Shown here in pieces: positions 15,347 to 23,523 of a DNA stretch of 64,000 bases (position 1 is its first letter; every line of letters starts with the position of its first letter). The notes beneath the pieces were generated by a model that was given only the letters and a program-made list of their open reading frames with translations, was not told where the DNA came from and did no database searches. The stretch lies in contig UQJP01000015.1 of NCBI GenBank assembly GCA_900541415.1, positions 1-64,000 of the forward strand. The letters run 5' to 3'. The position numbers and the translations under genes were made by a program. The DNA is from an uncultured Odoribacter sp. (lineage in GTDB: Bacteria; Bacteroidota; Bacteroidia; Bacteroidales; Marinifilaceae).

Positions 15347-16640
15347 TTTAGATCACCTTTTTAAAAATGCACTCCGAAACAGGAATTGTGAGCCTCCTCC
15401 CCATATTTGGGAAAACATAGAGGCAAACCTGTGTTCCCGCCGCCGGAAGCTCCTTCTCTGGTGGACACGCAGTGTTGCAGCCGTTGCTTTAGTGGCTGCG
15501 GCTATATGGCTGTTACAGCTCCGCGACCAAGAGACGCAGGAAATGCAATGGGTGAAAATATCACCTCCGGCAGTAGAACAAATTCCTTTGCCACAAGAAG
15601 CGGTATACCTAACAACAGATAGCACGCCGACACAGGCTTCATCTGCTGTGCAACCGATTACGTCCACACCTCCGGTTTTTAAGGAACCTATTATCACCAC
15701 AGCCATTCTTTCGGAGAGAATCGACACCCGGATAGAAACAAAACCGATACAACTTACCCTGAAAGAACAAACCCGGCACAAGGGTATTATTCCTTTGGTA
15801 AACGGGCAGGCCCTAAAAAACGGAGAAACTTATTATGCTCTTCTAAAAACAGAAATTCAAGACCAAAAACAGCAAGAGAAAGAAGAAAGGAACGAACGGC
15901 AGCTAAAACTCGCTTTAAGCGGACACGTTGCCCCGGTATATTCTTCGGGAACTTATCATACAACGGCAAACAATGCCAGAGGTTATCGCTATTCAAGCAG
16001 TCAAATGAACGGAACGGTGAATGTGAGCGGTGGTTTAAAATTTTCCATAGCTGCCGATAAAAAGCTGTCCGTTCAAACGGGTTTATTTTACAGCCGGATG
16101 GGGCAACACACAGACGAAAAAATGTCATCCCCCCAATCTATGGCTTTTGTGGCCGGAGCATCCCGTGAAGCCAGTGACTATATTGTCACTCCGCTGGGAA
16201 ACCTGAAAAGCCGGACTAAAGCCGTTGCTTATCGGAGTGAAGAGGCTGTCTTGTTAAGCAATAATAACAATAGCCGGACAACCGATCTCGAACAGGTTTT
16301 CAACACCGTGGAAATTCCGCTTGCTTTGCGTTACCGCTTTTTCGATCAGAAACTAAGGCTTTCTGTTGCCGGAGGGTTTAGCGGAAATATCGTGGTCGAC
16401 AATAAAGTGTATGTGATAAAAGGAAATGAAAAAGAATATATCGGCAGCACCGAAGATATTCGCCGTTTCAATTTAAGTACGGATTTAGGTATCGGTATCG
16501 AATACCCGCTTACACAGAATATAAAAATTATGCTGGAACCCGGATTCAAATACTACCTACAGTCTCTTAGCCGGAACTCCCAGATAGATTTCAAGCCTTA
16601 CATATTTTCTTTATCAACGGGTATAGGCATTGAATTTTAA
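15336..16640 (+). CDS. Membrane-anchored protein with C-terminal beta-barrel, putative anti-sigma partner
   Basis: A 434-residue protein with a short N-terminal cytoplasmic segment (about 1-40), a single hydrophobic helix (S-V-A-A-V-A-L-V-A-A-A-I-W-L-L, about 46-60) and a Pro/Thr-rich linker (about 70-190). A C-terminal region of alternating strands (about 195-434) follows, resembling the Bacteroidetes outer-membrane beta-barrel family and ending G-I-G-I-E-F. The start overlaps the sigma factor gene by 11 bases. The N-terminus up to the helix resembles anti-sigma topology. The pairing of an inner-membrane-type anchor with a barrel domain is odd; where the barrel ends up cannot be decided from sequence. 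Function as a sigma regulator is inferred from position. Confidence 0.7.
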   Translation: MSNNLDHLFKNALRNRNCEPPPHIWENIEANLCSRRRKLLLWWTRSVAAVALVAAAIWLLQLRDQETQEMQWVKISPPAVEQIPLPQEAVYLTTDSTPTQASSAVQPITSTPPVFKEPIITTAILSERIDTRIETKPIQLTLKEQTRHKGIIPLVNGQALKNGETYYALLKTEIQDQKQQEKEERNERQLKLALSGHVAPVYSSGTYHTTANNARGYRYSSSQMNGTVNVSGGLKFSIAADKKLSVQTGLFYSRMGQHTDEKMSSPQSMAFVAGASREASDYIVTPLGNLKSRTKAVAYRSEEAVLLSNNNNSRTTDLEQVFNTVEIPLALRYRFFDQKLRLSVAGGFSGNIVVDNKVYVIKGNEKEYIGSTEDIRRFNLSTDLGIGIEYPLTQNIKIMLEPGFKYYLQSLSRNSQIDFKPYIFSLSTGIGIEF

Positions 16641-17027
16641 TCAATATTCGGGACGGCGCAAGATTTCACTACTAATAATGGCTTGCCGGAGATTGAAATG
16701 TTTCAACTCTTCTTTTTCCTGTTCCGCTTCTTCCGAAACGGGCGTATATATTGGACTATCCTCCTGAGGTTGTTCTTCCGGCTGCTTATAATAATCACCC
16801 GGAATAATTTCTTCCATATATTCTTGTTGTGCTGCTTCGTCTTTACTATCGAAGTCATTCAACCATTCAACCGTTTTTTCTTCCTGCATCCCGGGCCTGT
16901 ATTCGGAGGGAATATGCACAGGTTTGCCGGAAGTTTTCTTTGTACCCGATTTAATCAGGCCGATGATACCTGCAACCGCAACGACCAACAATGAAATCCA
17001 ATCGAAATCAGCTTTTACAATACCCAT
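16641..17027 (-). CDS. Small membrane protein, unknown function
   Basis: A 128-residue protein with one N-terminal membrane helix (about 11-25, W-I-S-L-L-V-V-A-V-A-G-I-I-G-L-I) and a very acidic Pro/Glu/Gln-rich middle (about 45-108). A short C-terminal segment (F-N-L-R-Q-A-I-I-S-S-E-I-L-R-R-P-E-Y) follows. That end has the look of a conserved interaction motif separated from the membrane by a disordered tether. I recall similar Bacteroidetes proteins with this end but no function. Its stop abuts the convergent beta-barrel gene (0 bases apart), and its start faces the Rieske-like lipoprotein gene. Confidence 0.65.
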   Translation of the reverse strand: MGIVKADFDWISLLVVAVAGIIGLIKSGTKKTSGKPVHIPSEYRPGMQEEKTVEWLNDFDSKDEAAQQEYMEEIIPGDYYKQPEEQPQEDSPIYTPVSEEAEQEKEELKHFNLRQAIISSEILRRPEY

Positions 17028-17034
17028 AATTTGT

Positions 17035-17042
17035 TATATTTG
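17035..17042 (+). promoter_or_regulatory. -7 element of the Rieske-like lipoprotein gene
   Basis: TATATTTG matches TAnnTTTG exactly and lies 36 bases before the ATG at 17079. Confidence 0.55.
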
Positions 17043-17078
17043 TGGCAAAATACCAATTACATTTACCTATTGTCAACA

Positions 17079-17549
17079 ATGAAGTCAAAAATAATATTTT
17101 TTTCTTTATTCCTTTTATCTATGAACGGAATAATGGGGTGTCAGGAAAAATTACGGGATAAGCATATCATTCCGTTTGTCCCGGTAAACACCACGATAAA
17201 ACTGAATTTAGGAGGAGAAAACGAATTGATGTGGAAAAATAACCCGAAATATTTTTCCATCTCGACCCCTAACGCCGATCCCATAGGCTATAACGGGCAT
17301 GGGATTGTGATTTTTACAGAAGATGCCAGGGAATTTCATTGTTTCGATGCCACCTGCACCAACTGTCCGGATTTAGATTCCCATTTCACACAAAAGGATT
17401 TGAAGGTAAATATCGCCACCTGCCCCAAGTGTGGCACGGAGTTTAGCCTGCTGTACGGGCAACCGTTCGGCAACAGTTCAAAAATCTATCCTTTAAAGGA
17501 ATATCCGATCCAAAGAAATGGTGATCTTCTGATCGTTAGCTATAATTAA
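17079..17549 (+). CDS. Lipoprotein with a Rieske-like fold and a Cys4 site
   Basis: A 156-residue lipoprotein (lipobox I-M-G-C, Cys21). I chose the ATG at 17079 because it starts a normal signal peptide (M-K-S-K-I-I-F-F-S-L). The C-terminal half resembles a Rieske domain: a first loop with Cys88, Cys93 and Cys96 (C-T-N-C-P), a second loop A-T-C115-P-K-C118-G-T-E-F-S, then the usual Gly, Pro-Leu and G-D-L-L-I-V strand pattern. Rieske clusters use Cys-x-His and Cys-x-x-His. Here both His positions are Cys, giving two C-x-x-C pairs, which suggests a zinc or other tetra-Cys site rather than a normal 2Fe-2S Rieske centre. Function is unknown. Confidence 0.7.
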   Translation: MKSKIIFFSLFLLSMNGIMGCQEKLRDKHIIPFVPVNTTIKLNLGGENELMWKNNPKYFSISTPNADPIGYNGHGIVIFTEDAREFHCFDATCTNCPDLDSHFTQKDLKVNIATCPKCGTEFSLLYGQPFGNSSKIYPLKEYPIQRNGDLLIVSYN

Positions 17550-17623
17550 AATGTGCGAATAGTGTTTTTTATAAAAAAATTGCACGATCTGCGATTTTAT
17601 ATAAATTTAATCTTCTTTTTTTT

Positions 17624-17631
17624 TACCTTTG
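17624..17631 (+). promoter_or_regulatory. -7 element of the purH-rod operon
   Basis: TACCTTTG lies 46 bases before the purH ATG. A TTTT at about the right -33 distance is present but not a full TTTG. Confidence 0.6.
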
Positions 17632-17677
17632 CCACGAAATTAAGATTTACTTGAAAAATATTAAAATAAAAATCCGG

Positions 17678-19213
17678 ATGAAAAGAGCATTAATAAGTGT
17701 TTTCGACAAGACAGGCATTGTCGACTTCGCCAAGTCACTGGATTCTATGGGCTGGGAAATCATTTCAACAGGAGGAACCTCAAAGAAACTGAAAGAAGAA
17801 GGCATTAAAGTTCAAGATATTTCAGACTTAACCAAGTTCCCCGAATGTTTTGACGGCAGAGTTAAAACCCTGCACCCCAATGTAGAAGGCGGTATATTAG
17901 CTATCAGAGATAACGACCATCATAAAGCACAAATGGCAGAATTGGGAATAGAACCCATTGATATTGTCGTTTGTAACCTATACCCTTTTAAACAGACTAT
18001 TTTAAAACCCGGTGTATCCCACGAAGAGATCATCGAAAACATCGATATAGGCGGTCCCACCATGATCCGTGCAGCGGCTAAAAATTACAGATTCGTAACC
18101 GTGCTGACCGATCCGGAAGATTATGAGCTGGTGATCGATGAATTGAAAACACAGGGAGATACTTCTGCCGCAACCAAAGAAATGCTGGCAGCAAAAGTAT
18201 TTATCCATACCTCCCATTACGATGCACTGATTGCCGATTATTTCTCTAAACGGCTGAATATTAAATATCCCAAAACCCTGACTTTGACCTATGAAAAGAA
18301 ACAGGATTTGAGATATGGTGAAAACCCGCATCAGGCAGCGGCTTTTTATGCTTCCATTCAGGGAACGGAAGGCACATTGACGGCTGCAGTACAATTACAC
18401 GGGAAAGAACTTTCGTATAATAATATCGGAGATACCGACGGAGCATTGGAAACTTTAAAAGAATTCGACGAGCCGACTATTGTGGCCTCCAAGCATGCCA
18501 ATCCTTGCGGAGTGGGTAGCGCAGCTACGATAGCAGAGGCTTACCGGAAAGCTTACGAAGCCGACCCTGTTTCTATTTACGGCGGTATCGTTGCTTCCAA
18601 CCGGGAGATCGACGCGGAAACAGCAAGCGAAATGGCTAAAATTTTCCTGGAGGTTATTGTCGCTCCGTCTTTTTCAAAAGAAGCTTTAGAAATACTAACC
18701 AAAAAGAAAAATATCCGTTTACTACAATTGGAAAATATTGGCAAAACGAACAAGTCTGCCAGCAAAGCCAAAACAGTACTCGGCGGTTTATTGATTCAAG
18801 ATCTGGATTCCCAGTTGTTGAACAAAGAGGATTTAAAAGTGGTCACCAAACGCCAGCCGACAGAAGCAGAAATGAAAGATTTGCTTTTTGCCTGGAAAGT
18901 GGTGAAACACGCTAAATCGAACGGAATCACCATTGCCAAAAATCTGACGACCACCGGAGTCGGACCGGGACAGGTAAGCCGTATCTGGGCACTCGAAAAT
19001 GCTATCCGTCAAGGCGGAGATCGCATAGCGGGCAGCGTATTGGCTTCGGATGCCTTCTTCCCTTTCTCTGATTGTGTGGAAGCTGCTCATCAGGCAGGGA
19101 TTACGGCAATTATACAACCGGGAGGTTCTGTCAGGGATCAGGAATCGATCGATGCTGCCAATCAATACGACATTGCGATGATTTTTACGGATATGAGACA
19201 CTTCAAACACTAA
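17678..19213 (+). CDS. purH: Bifunctional AICAR transformylase/IMP cyclohydrolase
   Basis: A 511-residue enzyme carrying out the last two steps of purine synthesis, formylation of AICAR and ring closure to IMP. The N-terminal cyclohydrolase (MGS-like) domain has S-V-F-D-K-T-G and T-G-G-T-S-K-K-L; the C-terminal transformylase domain begins near residue 200 (L-R-Y-G-E-N-P-H-Q-A-A). It contains the catalytic K-H-A-N-P-C-G motif and ends D-M-R-H-F-K-H. I chose the ATG at 17678 over an upstream TTG, since purH proteins begin with M-K-R-A-L-I-S-V. mreB follows 6 bases later, so purine synthesis and cell-shape genes share a transcript. Confidence 0.97.
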   Translation: MKRALISVFDKTGIVDFAKSLDSMGWEIISTGGTSKKLKEEGIKVQDISDLTKFPECFDGRVKTLHPNVEGGILAIRDNDHHKAQMAELGIEPIDIVVCNLYPFKQTILKPGVSHEEIIENIDIGGPTMIRAAAKNYRFVTVLTDPEDYELVIDELKTQGDTSAATKEMLAAKVFIHTSHYDALIADYFSKRLNIKYPKTLTLTYEKKQDLRYGENPHQAAAFYASIQGTEGTLTAAVQLHGKELSYNNIGDTDGALETLKEFDEPTIVASKHANPCGVGSAATIAEAYRKAYEADPVSIYGGIVASNREIDAETASEMAKIFLEVIVAPSFSKEALEILTKKKNIRLLQLENIGKTNKSASKAKTVLGGLLIQDLDSQLLNKEDLKVVTKRQPTEAEMKDLLFAWKVVKHAKSNGITIAKNLTTTGVGPGQVSRIWALENAIRQGGDRIAGSVLASDAFFPFSDCVEAAHQAGITAIIQPGGSVRDQESIDAANQYDIAMIFTDMRHFKH

Positions 19214-19219
19214 AGAAAC

Positions 19220-20242
19220 ATGGGATTATTTTCTTTTTTAACGCAAGATATAGCTGTAGACCTCGGAACAGCCAATACAATTATAATTTGCAACGACAAA
19301 ATGGTTGTAAACGAACCTTCTATCGTTGCAATCGACCGAAGAACCGAGAAAGTGATTGCTATCGGTGAAAAAGCCCGCCAGATGCAGGGAAAAACTCACG
19401 ATAACATCAAAACGATCCGTCCGTTGCGCGACGGTGTGATTGCCGACTTTAACGCTGCCGAACAGATGTTGCGCGGTATGATTAAAATGGCAAGCGTAAA
19501 TAGTAAATTCTTTTCACCTTCCCTGCGTATTGTGGTATGTATCCCGTCAGGAAGTACCGAAGTGGAAGTACGTGCAGTACGCGACTCGTCGGAACATGCA
19601 GGAGGACGTGACGTATATATGATTTATGAACCGATGGCCGCCGCTTTGGGGATCGGGTTGGATGTGGAAGCCCCCGAAGGGAACATGATCGTGGATATAG
19701 GTGGTGGAACTACTGAAATTGCCGTTATTTCGTTGGGTGGTATAGTTAGCAACAAATCCATCCGTATTGCAGGAGACGACCTGACCGACGATATTCAGGA
19801 ATATATGCGCCACCAGCACAATATCAAAATCGGGGAACGTACGGCAGAAGAAATAAAAATCCATGTAGGCTCTGCCCTCTCCGAACTGGATGACCCGCCA
19901 GCCGATTTCATCGTTCAGGGACCTAACCAAATGACCTCTTTGCCTGTGGAAGTTCCTGTATCTTATCAGGAAATCGCCCACTGTCTGGAAAAATCTATTT
20001 CTAAAATAGAAATTGCTATTTTGGGTGCGTTGGAACAGACACCTCCCGAATTATATGCCGATATTGTGAACAAAGGAATTTATCTGGCAGGTGGTGGTGC
20101 TTTGCTGAGAGGGCTCGACAAACGTCTGACCGATAAACTGAATATTCCGTTCCACATTGCAGAAGACCCGCTAAGAGCTGTTGCAAGAGGTACCGGAATC
20201 GCATTGAAAAATGTAGATAAATTCTCATTCCTGATTCGATAA
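19220..20242 (+). CDS. mreB: Rod shape-determining protein MreB
   Basis: A 340-residue actin-like ATPase. Phosphate-binding motifs are D-L-G-T-A-N-T near the start and I-V-D-I-G-G-G-T-T-E-I-A near 158-170; the adenosine loop L-A-G-G-G-A-L-L-R-G is near 288. The N-terminus M-G-L-F-S-F-L can form the membrane-binding amphipathic helix. MreB filaments at the inner membrane guide elongation-phase wall synthesis together with MreC, MreD, PBP2 and RodA, all encoded directly downstream. Length and motifs are normal. Confidence 0.97.
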   Translation: MGLFSFLTQDIAVDLGTANTIIICNDKMVVNEPSIVAIDRRTEKVIAIGEKARQMQGKTHDNIKTIRPLRDGVIADFNAAEQMLRGMIKMASVNSKFFSPSLRIVVCIPSGSTEVEVRAVRDSSEHAGGRDVYMIYEPMAAALGIGLDVEAPEGNMIVDIGGGTTEIAVISLGGIVSNKSIRIAGDDLTDDIQEYMRHQHNIKIGERTAEEIKIHVGSALSELDDPPADFIVQGPNQMTSLPVEVPVSYQEIAHCLEKSISKIEIAILGALEQTPPELYADIVNKGIYLAGGGALLRGLDKRLTDKLNIPFHIAEDPLRAVARGTGIALKNVDKFSFLIR

Positions 20243-20266
20243 TATACCATGCAATAAATTCAGGCT

Positions 20267-21100
20267 GTGAAAGAAATTATAAAACTGATATTAAAATATC
20301 ATTTTACTATAATTTTTATATTACTGGAAGCCATATCCTTTTCTCTGATAGTTCAGCACAACAACTATCAGAGAACTGTTTTTTCTGGCCGTGCGGCAAC
20401 TGTTTTTTGTTATATTTCTTCTCTGACCTCGGATATAAATAACTATTTTTCTTTGAAAGAAACAAATGAAAAATTAGTTGCAGAGAATACAGATCTAAAG
20501 AATATAATAGAAAAACTTAAAAGTGTGCAGGACGGACAGGAAAATAATATACCTGTGACAGATTCCTCTTTTTTTGATATTGACTATCGGTATCAAAGTG
20601 CGCAAATGATTAATTCGAGTTTTAATAAAACAAAGAATTACATCACACTGGATAAAGGTAGCAGTGACGGAGTGATGAAAGAAATGGCCGTATGCTCCAA
20701 AGAAGGGGTTGTGGGAATCATTCAAAGCACCAGCGGGCATTATGCCAGAGTGCTCCCCCTGATTAACACAAACCTGCGGGTTTCCGCCAAATTAAAGAAA
20801 AACGGTTATTACGGTTCTTTACAATGGGACGGAAACGATTATCGTTATTCCTATCTGAACGACATTCCTTTCCATGTAGAGGTCACTCAGGGGGATTCGA
20901 TTGTGACTTCAGGTTTCTCTTCTATTTTCCCGGAGGGTGAATTAATAGGGTTTGTCGAATCGGTAAACAAGGAAACTGCTAATTTTCTTACCATAAAAGT
21001 GAAATTGGCGGTTGACTTCAAGAAGATTTCAGATGTGTATGTGGTGGCCAACCTGAATAAGAGTGAAAAATTGCAATTGGAGGAAATGACGCATGACTAA
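20267..21100 (+). CDS. mreC: Rod shape-determining protein MreC
   Basis: A 277-residue bitopic protein beginning with GTG. It has one membrane helix (about 13-29), a coiled coil (about 60-85, L-K-E-T-N-E-K-L-V-A-E-N-T-D-L-K-N) and the paired beta-barrel domains (about 105-265) with L-D-K-G-S-S-D-G-V and G-D-S-I-V-T-S-G-F-S motifs. MreC links the cytoplasmic MreB filament to PBP2 in the periplasm. It lies 24 bases after mreB and overlaps mreD by 8 bases. Confidence 0.93.
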   Translation: MKEIIKLILKYHFTIIFILLEAISFSLIVQHNNYQRTVFSGRAATVFCYISSLTSDINNYFSLKETNEKLVAENTDLKNIIEKLKSVQDGQENNIPVTDSSFFDIDYRYQSAQMINSSFNKTKNYITLDKGSSDGVMKEMAVCSKEGVVGIIQSTSGHYARVLPLINTNLRVSAKLKKNGYYGSLQWDGNDYRYSYLNDIPFHVEVTQGDSIVTSGFSSIFPEGELIGFVESVNKETANFLTIKVKLAVDFKKISDVYVVANLNKSEKLQLEEMTHD

Positions 21101-21599
21101 CATAAAATTTTTCATCAACCTGGTTGCGTTGTTAATTATTCAATTAGCCATATTGGATAATATACAACTTCACTCCTATGTATATATCAATATTTATATT
21201 CTTGCTATATACATTTTGCCTTACCGTTTGAGTAAAGCAAGTATTTTGCTGTTCGGTTTTTTTCTGGGATTGTTTGTAGACCTCGCCAATAACACGATGG
21301 GAATACATGCCGCAGCCTCGACTCTGCTTGCATACATCCGTCCCCGCCTGTTGATGCTGACTTCAAACCGGGAACAAATCGACGATATACAGGGAAAACA
21401 GAACATCAGCAATTTTGCCTGGTTTTTTAAATATGTCATCATTTCCACCGCTGTATTTAATGTGGCGTTGATTATGGCGGAAGCTTTCAGTTTCCATAAT
21501 TTCTGGATTACGCTTGCACGCATTGTATGTAGCACCATAGCTTCGGTATTTTTCATCTTGCTCTATTATTTCATCGTGTTGAAGAAAAAGCAGAACTAA
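21093..21599 (+). CDS. mreD: Rod shape-determining protein MreD
   Basis: A 168-residue polytopic membrane protein with about five hydrophobic helices. The central segment F-F-L-G-L-F-V-D-L-A-N-N-T-M-G-I-H-A-A matches the MreD core, where an acidic residue sits in a membrane helix. It belongs to the elongasome and partners with MreC. The ATG overlaps the mreC stop by 8 bases, and mrdA follows after 57 bases. Small size and hydrophobicity are typical for MreD. Confidence 0.88.
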   Translation: MTNIKFFINLVALLIIQLAILDNIQLHSYVYINIYILAIYILPYRLSKASILLFGFFLGLFVDLANNTMGIHAAASTLLAYIRPRLLMLTSNREQIDDIQGKQNISNFAWFFKYVIISTAVFNVALIMAEAFSFHNFWITLARIVCSTIASVFFILLYYFIVLKKKQN

Positions 21600-21656
21600 C
21601 CGCACGGAAAGTTATTTTGCGGTTTTCAATTTTTCTGATACTCAAACTGTCATGTT

Positions 21657-23513
21657 ATGAACAAGTATTCACACCGGAAAGCCGTTATTTCAGCAATCAT
21701 TATTTGTGTTTGCTGTATATATATTATCCGGTTATTTTATATGCAAGTGATCGATGACTCTTTTCAGGAAGAGGCCATTCGTAATTCCCAGCGGATCACC
21801 GTCCAGTATCCCGCCAGAGGCTTGATTTTCGACCGGAACGGTAAATTGCTGGTGGAAAATCAGCCGGCCTACGACCTGATGGTTATTCCTTTACAAGTTA
21901 AGCAATTCGATACCACAGAGCTGATCACCATATTGAATATCGATAAGGATATTCTCGATAAAAGCCTGAAAAAATGCTATCGCTACTCTCCCTACAAGGC
22001 TTCTATCCTGATTTCCCAGATTACGGCAGATAAATATGCAATTTTACAGGAAAAACTCTACAAATATCCGGGGTTCTTCATGCAAACCAGAACCTTGCGT
22101 AAATACAATGTCAATCACTCGGCGGATGTTTTCGGATATATCGGAGAAGTGAACCAGTCACAAATCGACCGGGACAGCACTTATGCTCCCGGCGACTATA
22201 TCGGAATTAACGGTTTGGAAAAAAGTTATGAAGATGTCCTTCGTGGAAAAAAAGGCGAGAAAATTATGCTGGTCGATAATTACAACCGGATAAAAGGTTC
22301 TTATAAAAACGGGGAATACGATAAACCGGCTATCGTCGGCGGAAACATCACCACCACTCTCGATATAGATTTACAGGAATATGCTTATCACCTTATGAGA
22401 AATAAAAAGGGAGGTATTATTGCTATTGAACCTCAAACGGGAGAAATATTATTGAAGGTTTCAAGCCCTGGGTATAACCCACAACTAATGATCGGACTGG
22501 AACGGGGACGGAATTATAAAAAACTGTATGAAGATCCGAATCTTCCGCTTTTCGACCGTACGATCAGTGCCACCTACCCGCCCGGCTCTATTTTCAAAAC
22601 AGTAGTAGGATTGATCGGACTGGAAGAAGGGGCCATCGTTCCTGAAACCCGTTACGAATGCCACCACGGAAATTATTTTAATGGCCAGTTAATGAAATGC
22701 CACGGGCATGAATCGCCTGTCGATCTGAAAGGAGGCATTAAAAATTCATGTAATCCTTATTTTGTGAACGTTTTTCGAAGGACCTTGGAAAGCAATCGGT
22801 ATGCCAATGTCAGGGAAGCCTATGGGAAATGGCGGGAATACGTCATGTCGTTTGGAGTAGGACAAAAACTATGCCCCGATTTCTATAACGAAAAGACCGG
22901 AGATATTCCCACCCAGCAGGCCTATGATAAACAATTCCGCACTCAATCCTGGTATTACACTTATTTCCGGTCGCTTGCCATCGGACAGGGAGAGTTAGTA
23001 CTGACCCCCATGCAAATGGCGAATATTGTGACTTCAATAGCCAACCGGGGACACTATATCACTCCTCATATTGTCAGACGCAGCGAAGAAGAATACATAC
23101 AACTCAACAAACATGAAATACCGATTCAAAAGAAGCATTTCAATGTGATCATCGATGCGATGGAGGAAGCGGTAAAATCGGGAACAGGACGTATTGCCGC
23201 CGTTGATTCCGTTAGTGTATGCGGGAAAACAGGCACGATACAGAATCCCCATGGAAAAGATCACTCGGCATTTTTTGCTTTCGCTCCTAAAGAAAATCCG
23301 AAAATCGCCATATTGGTTTATGTGGAAAACGGGATTTGGGGAGCTACGTATGCCGCTCCCATTGCCGGACTTTTAATGGATAAATACCTGAATGGAAAAA
23401 TACCTGAACGGAAAAAGGCCCTCGAAACCAGAATGCTTGAAGCCGACCTGATCCATGCCCCGGCGGAAAGAAATGCCCACGGATTAGCAGCACCAACAGA
23501 AGACGAAGATTAA
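21657..23513 (+). CDS. mrdA: Penicillin-binding protein 2 (elongasome transpeptidase)
   Basis: A 618-residue class B PBP with one N-terminal membrane helix (about 9-25), a dimerisation/pedestal region (about 45-215, Y-P-A-R-G-L-I-F-D-R-N-G near 49) and a transpeptidase domain. The active-site S-x-x-K is S311-I-F-K314 in Y-P-P-G-S-I-F-K-T, followed by S-C-N and the K-T-G triad in V-C-G-K-T-G-T. It cross-links new peptidoglycan during elongation with RodA as its glycosyltransferase partner. The C-terminal tail (about 590-618) is Ala/Glu-rich. rodA starts 10 bases after the stop. Confidence 0.96.
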   Translation: MNKYSHRKAVISAIIICVCCIYIIRLFYMQVIDDSFQEEAIRNSQRITVQYPARGLIFDRNGKLLVENQPAYDLMVIPLQVKQFDTTELITILNIDKDILDKSLKKCYRYSPYKASILISQITADKYAILQEKLYKYPGFFMQTRTLRKYNVNHSADVFGYIGEVNQSQIDRDSTYAPGDYIGINGLEKSYEDVLRGKKGEKIMLVDNYNRIKGSYKNGEYDKPAIVGGNITTTLDIDLQEYAYHLMRNKKGGIIAIEPQTGEILLKVSSPGYNPQLMIGLERGRNYKKLYEDPNLPLFDRTISATYPPGSIFKTVVGLIGLEEGAIVPETRYECHHGNYFNGQLMKCHGHESPVDLKGGIKNSCNPYFVNVFRRTLESNRYANVREAYGKWREYVMSFGVGQKLCPDFYNEKTGDIPTQQAYDKQFRTQSWYYTYFRSLAIGQGELVLTPMQMANIVTSIANRGHYITPHIVRRSEEEYIQLNKHEIPIQKKHFNVIIDAMEEAVKSGTGRIAAVDSVSVCGKTGTIQNPHGKDHSAFFAFAPKENPKIAILVYVENGIWGATYAAPIAGLLMDKYLNGKIPERKKALETRMLEADLIHAPAERNAHGLAAPTEDED

Positions 23514-23523
23514 AAACAATGCC

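Noticed and set aside
15353..15781. A 142-codon minus-strand frame within the beta-barrel gene.
   Set aside because: It is an antisense shadow of a well-supported gene, with no motif of its own.
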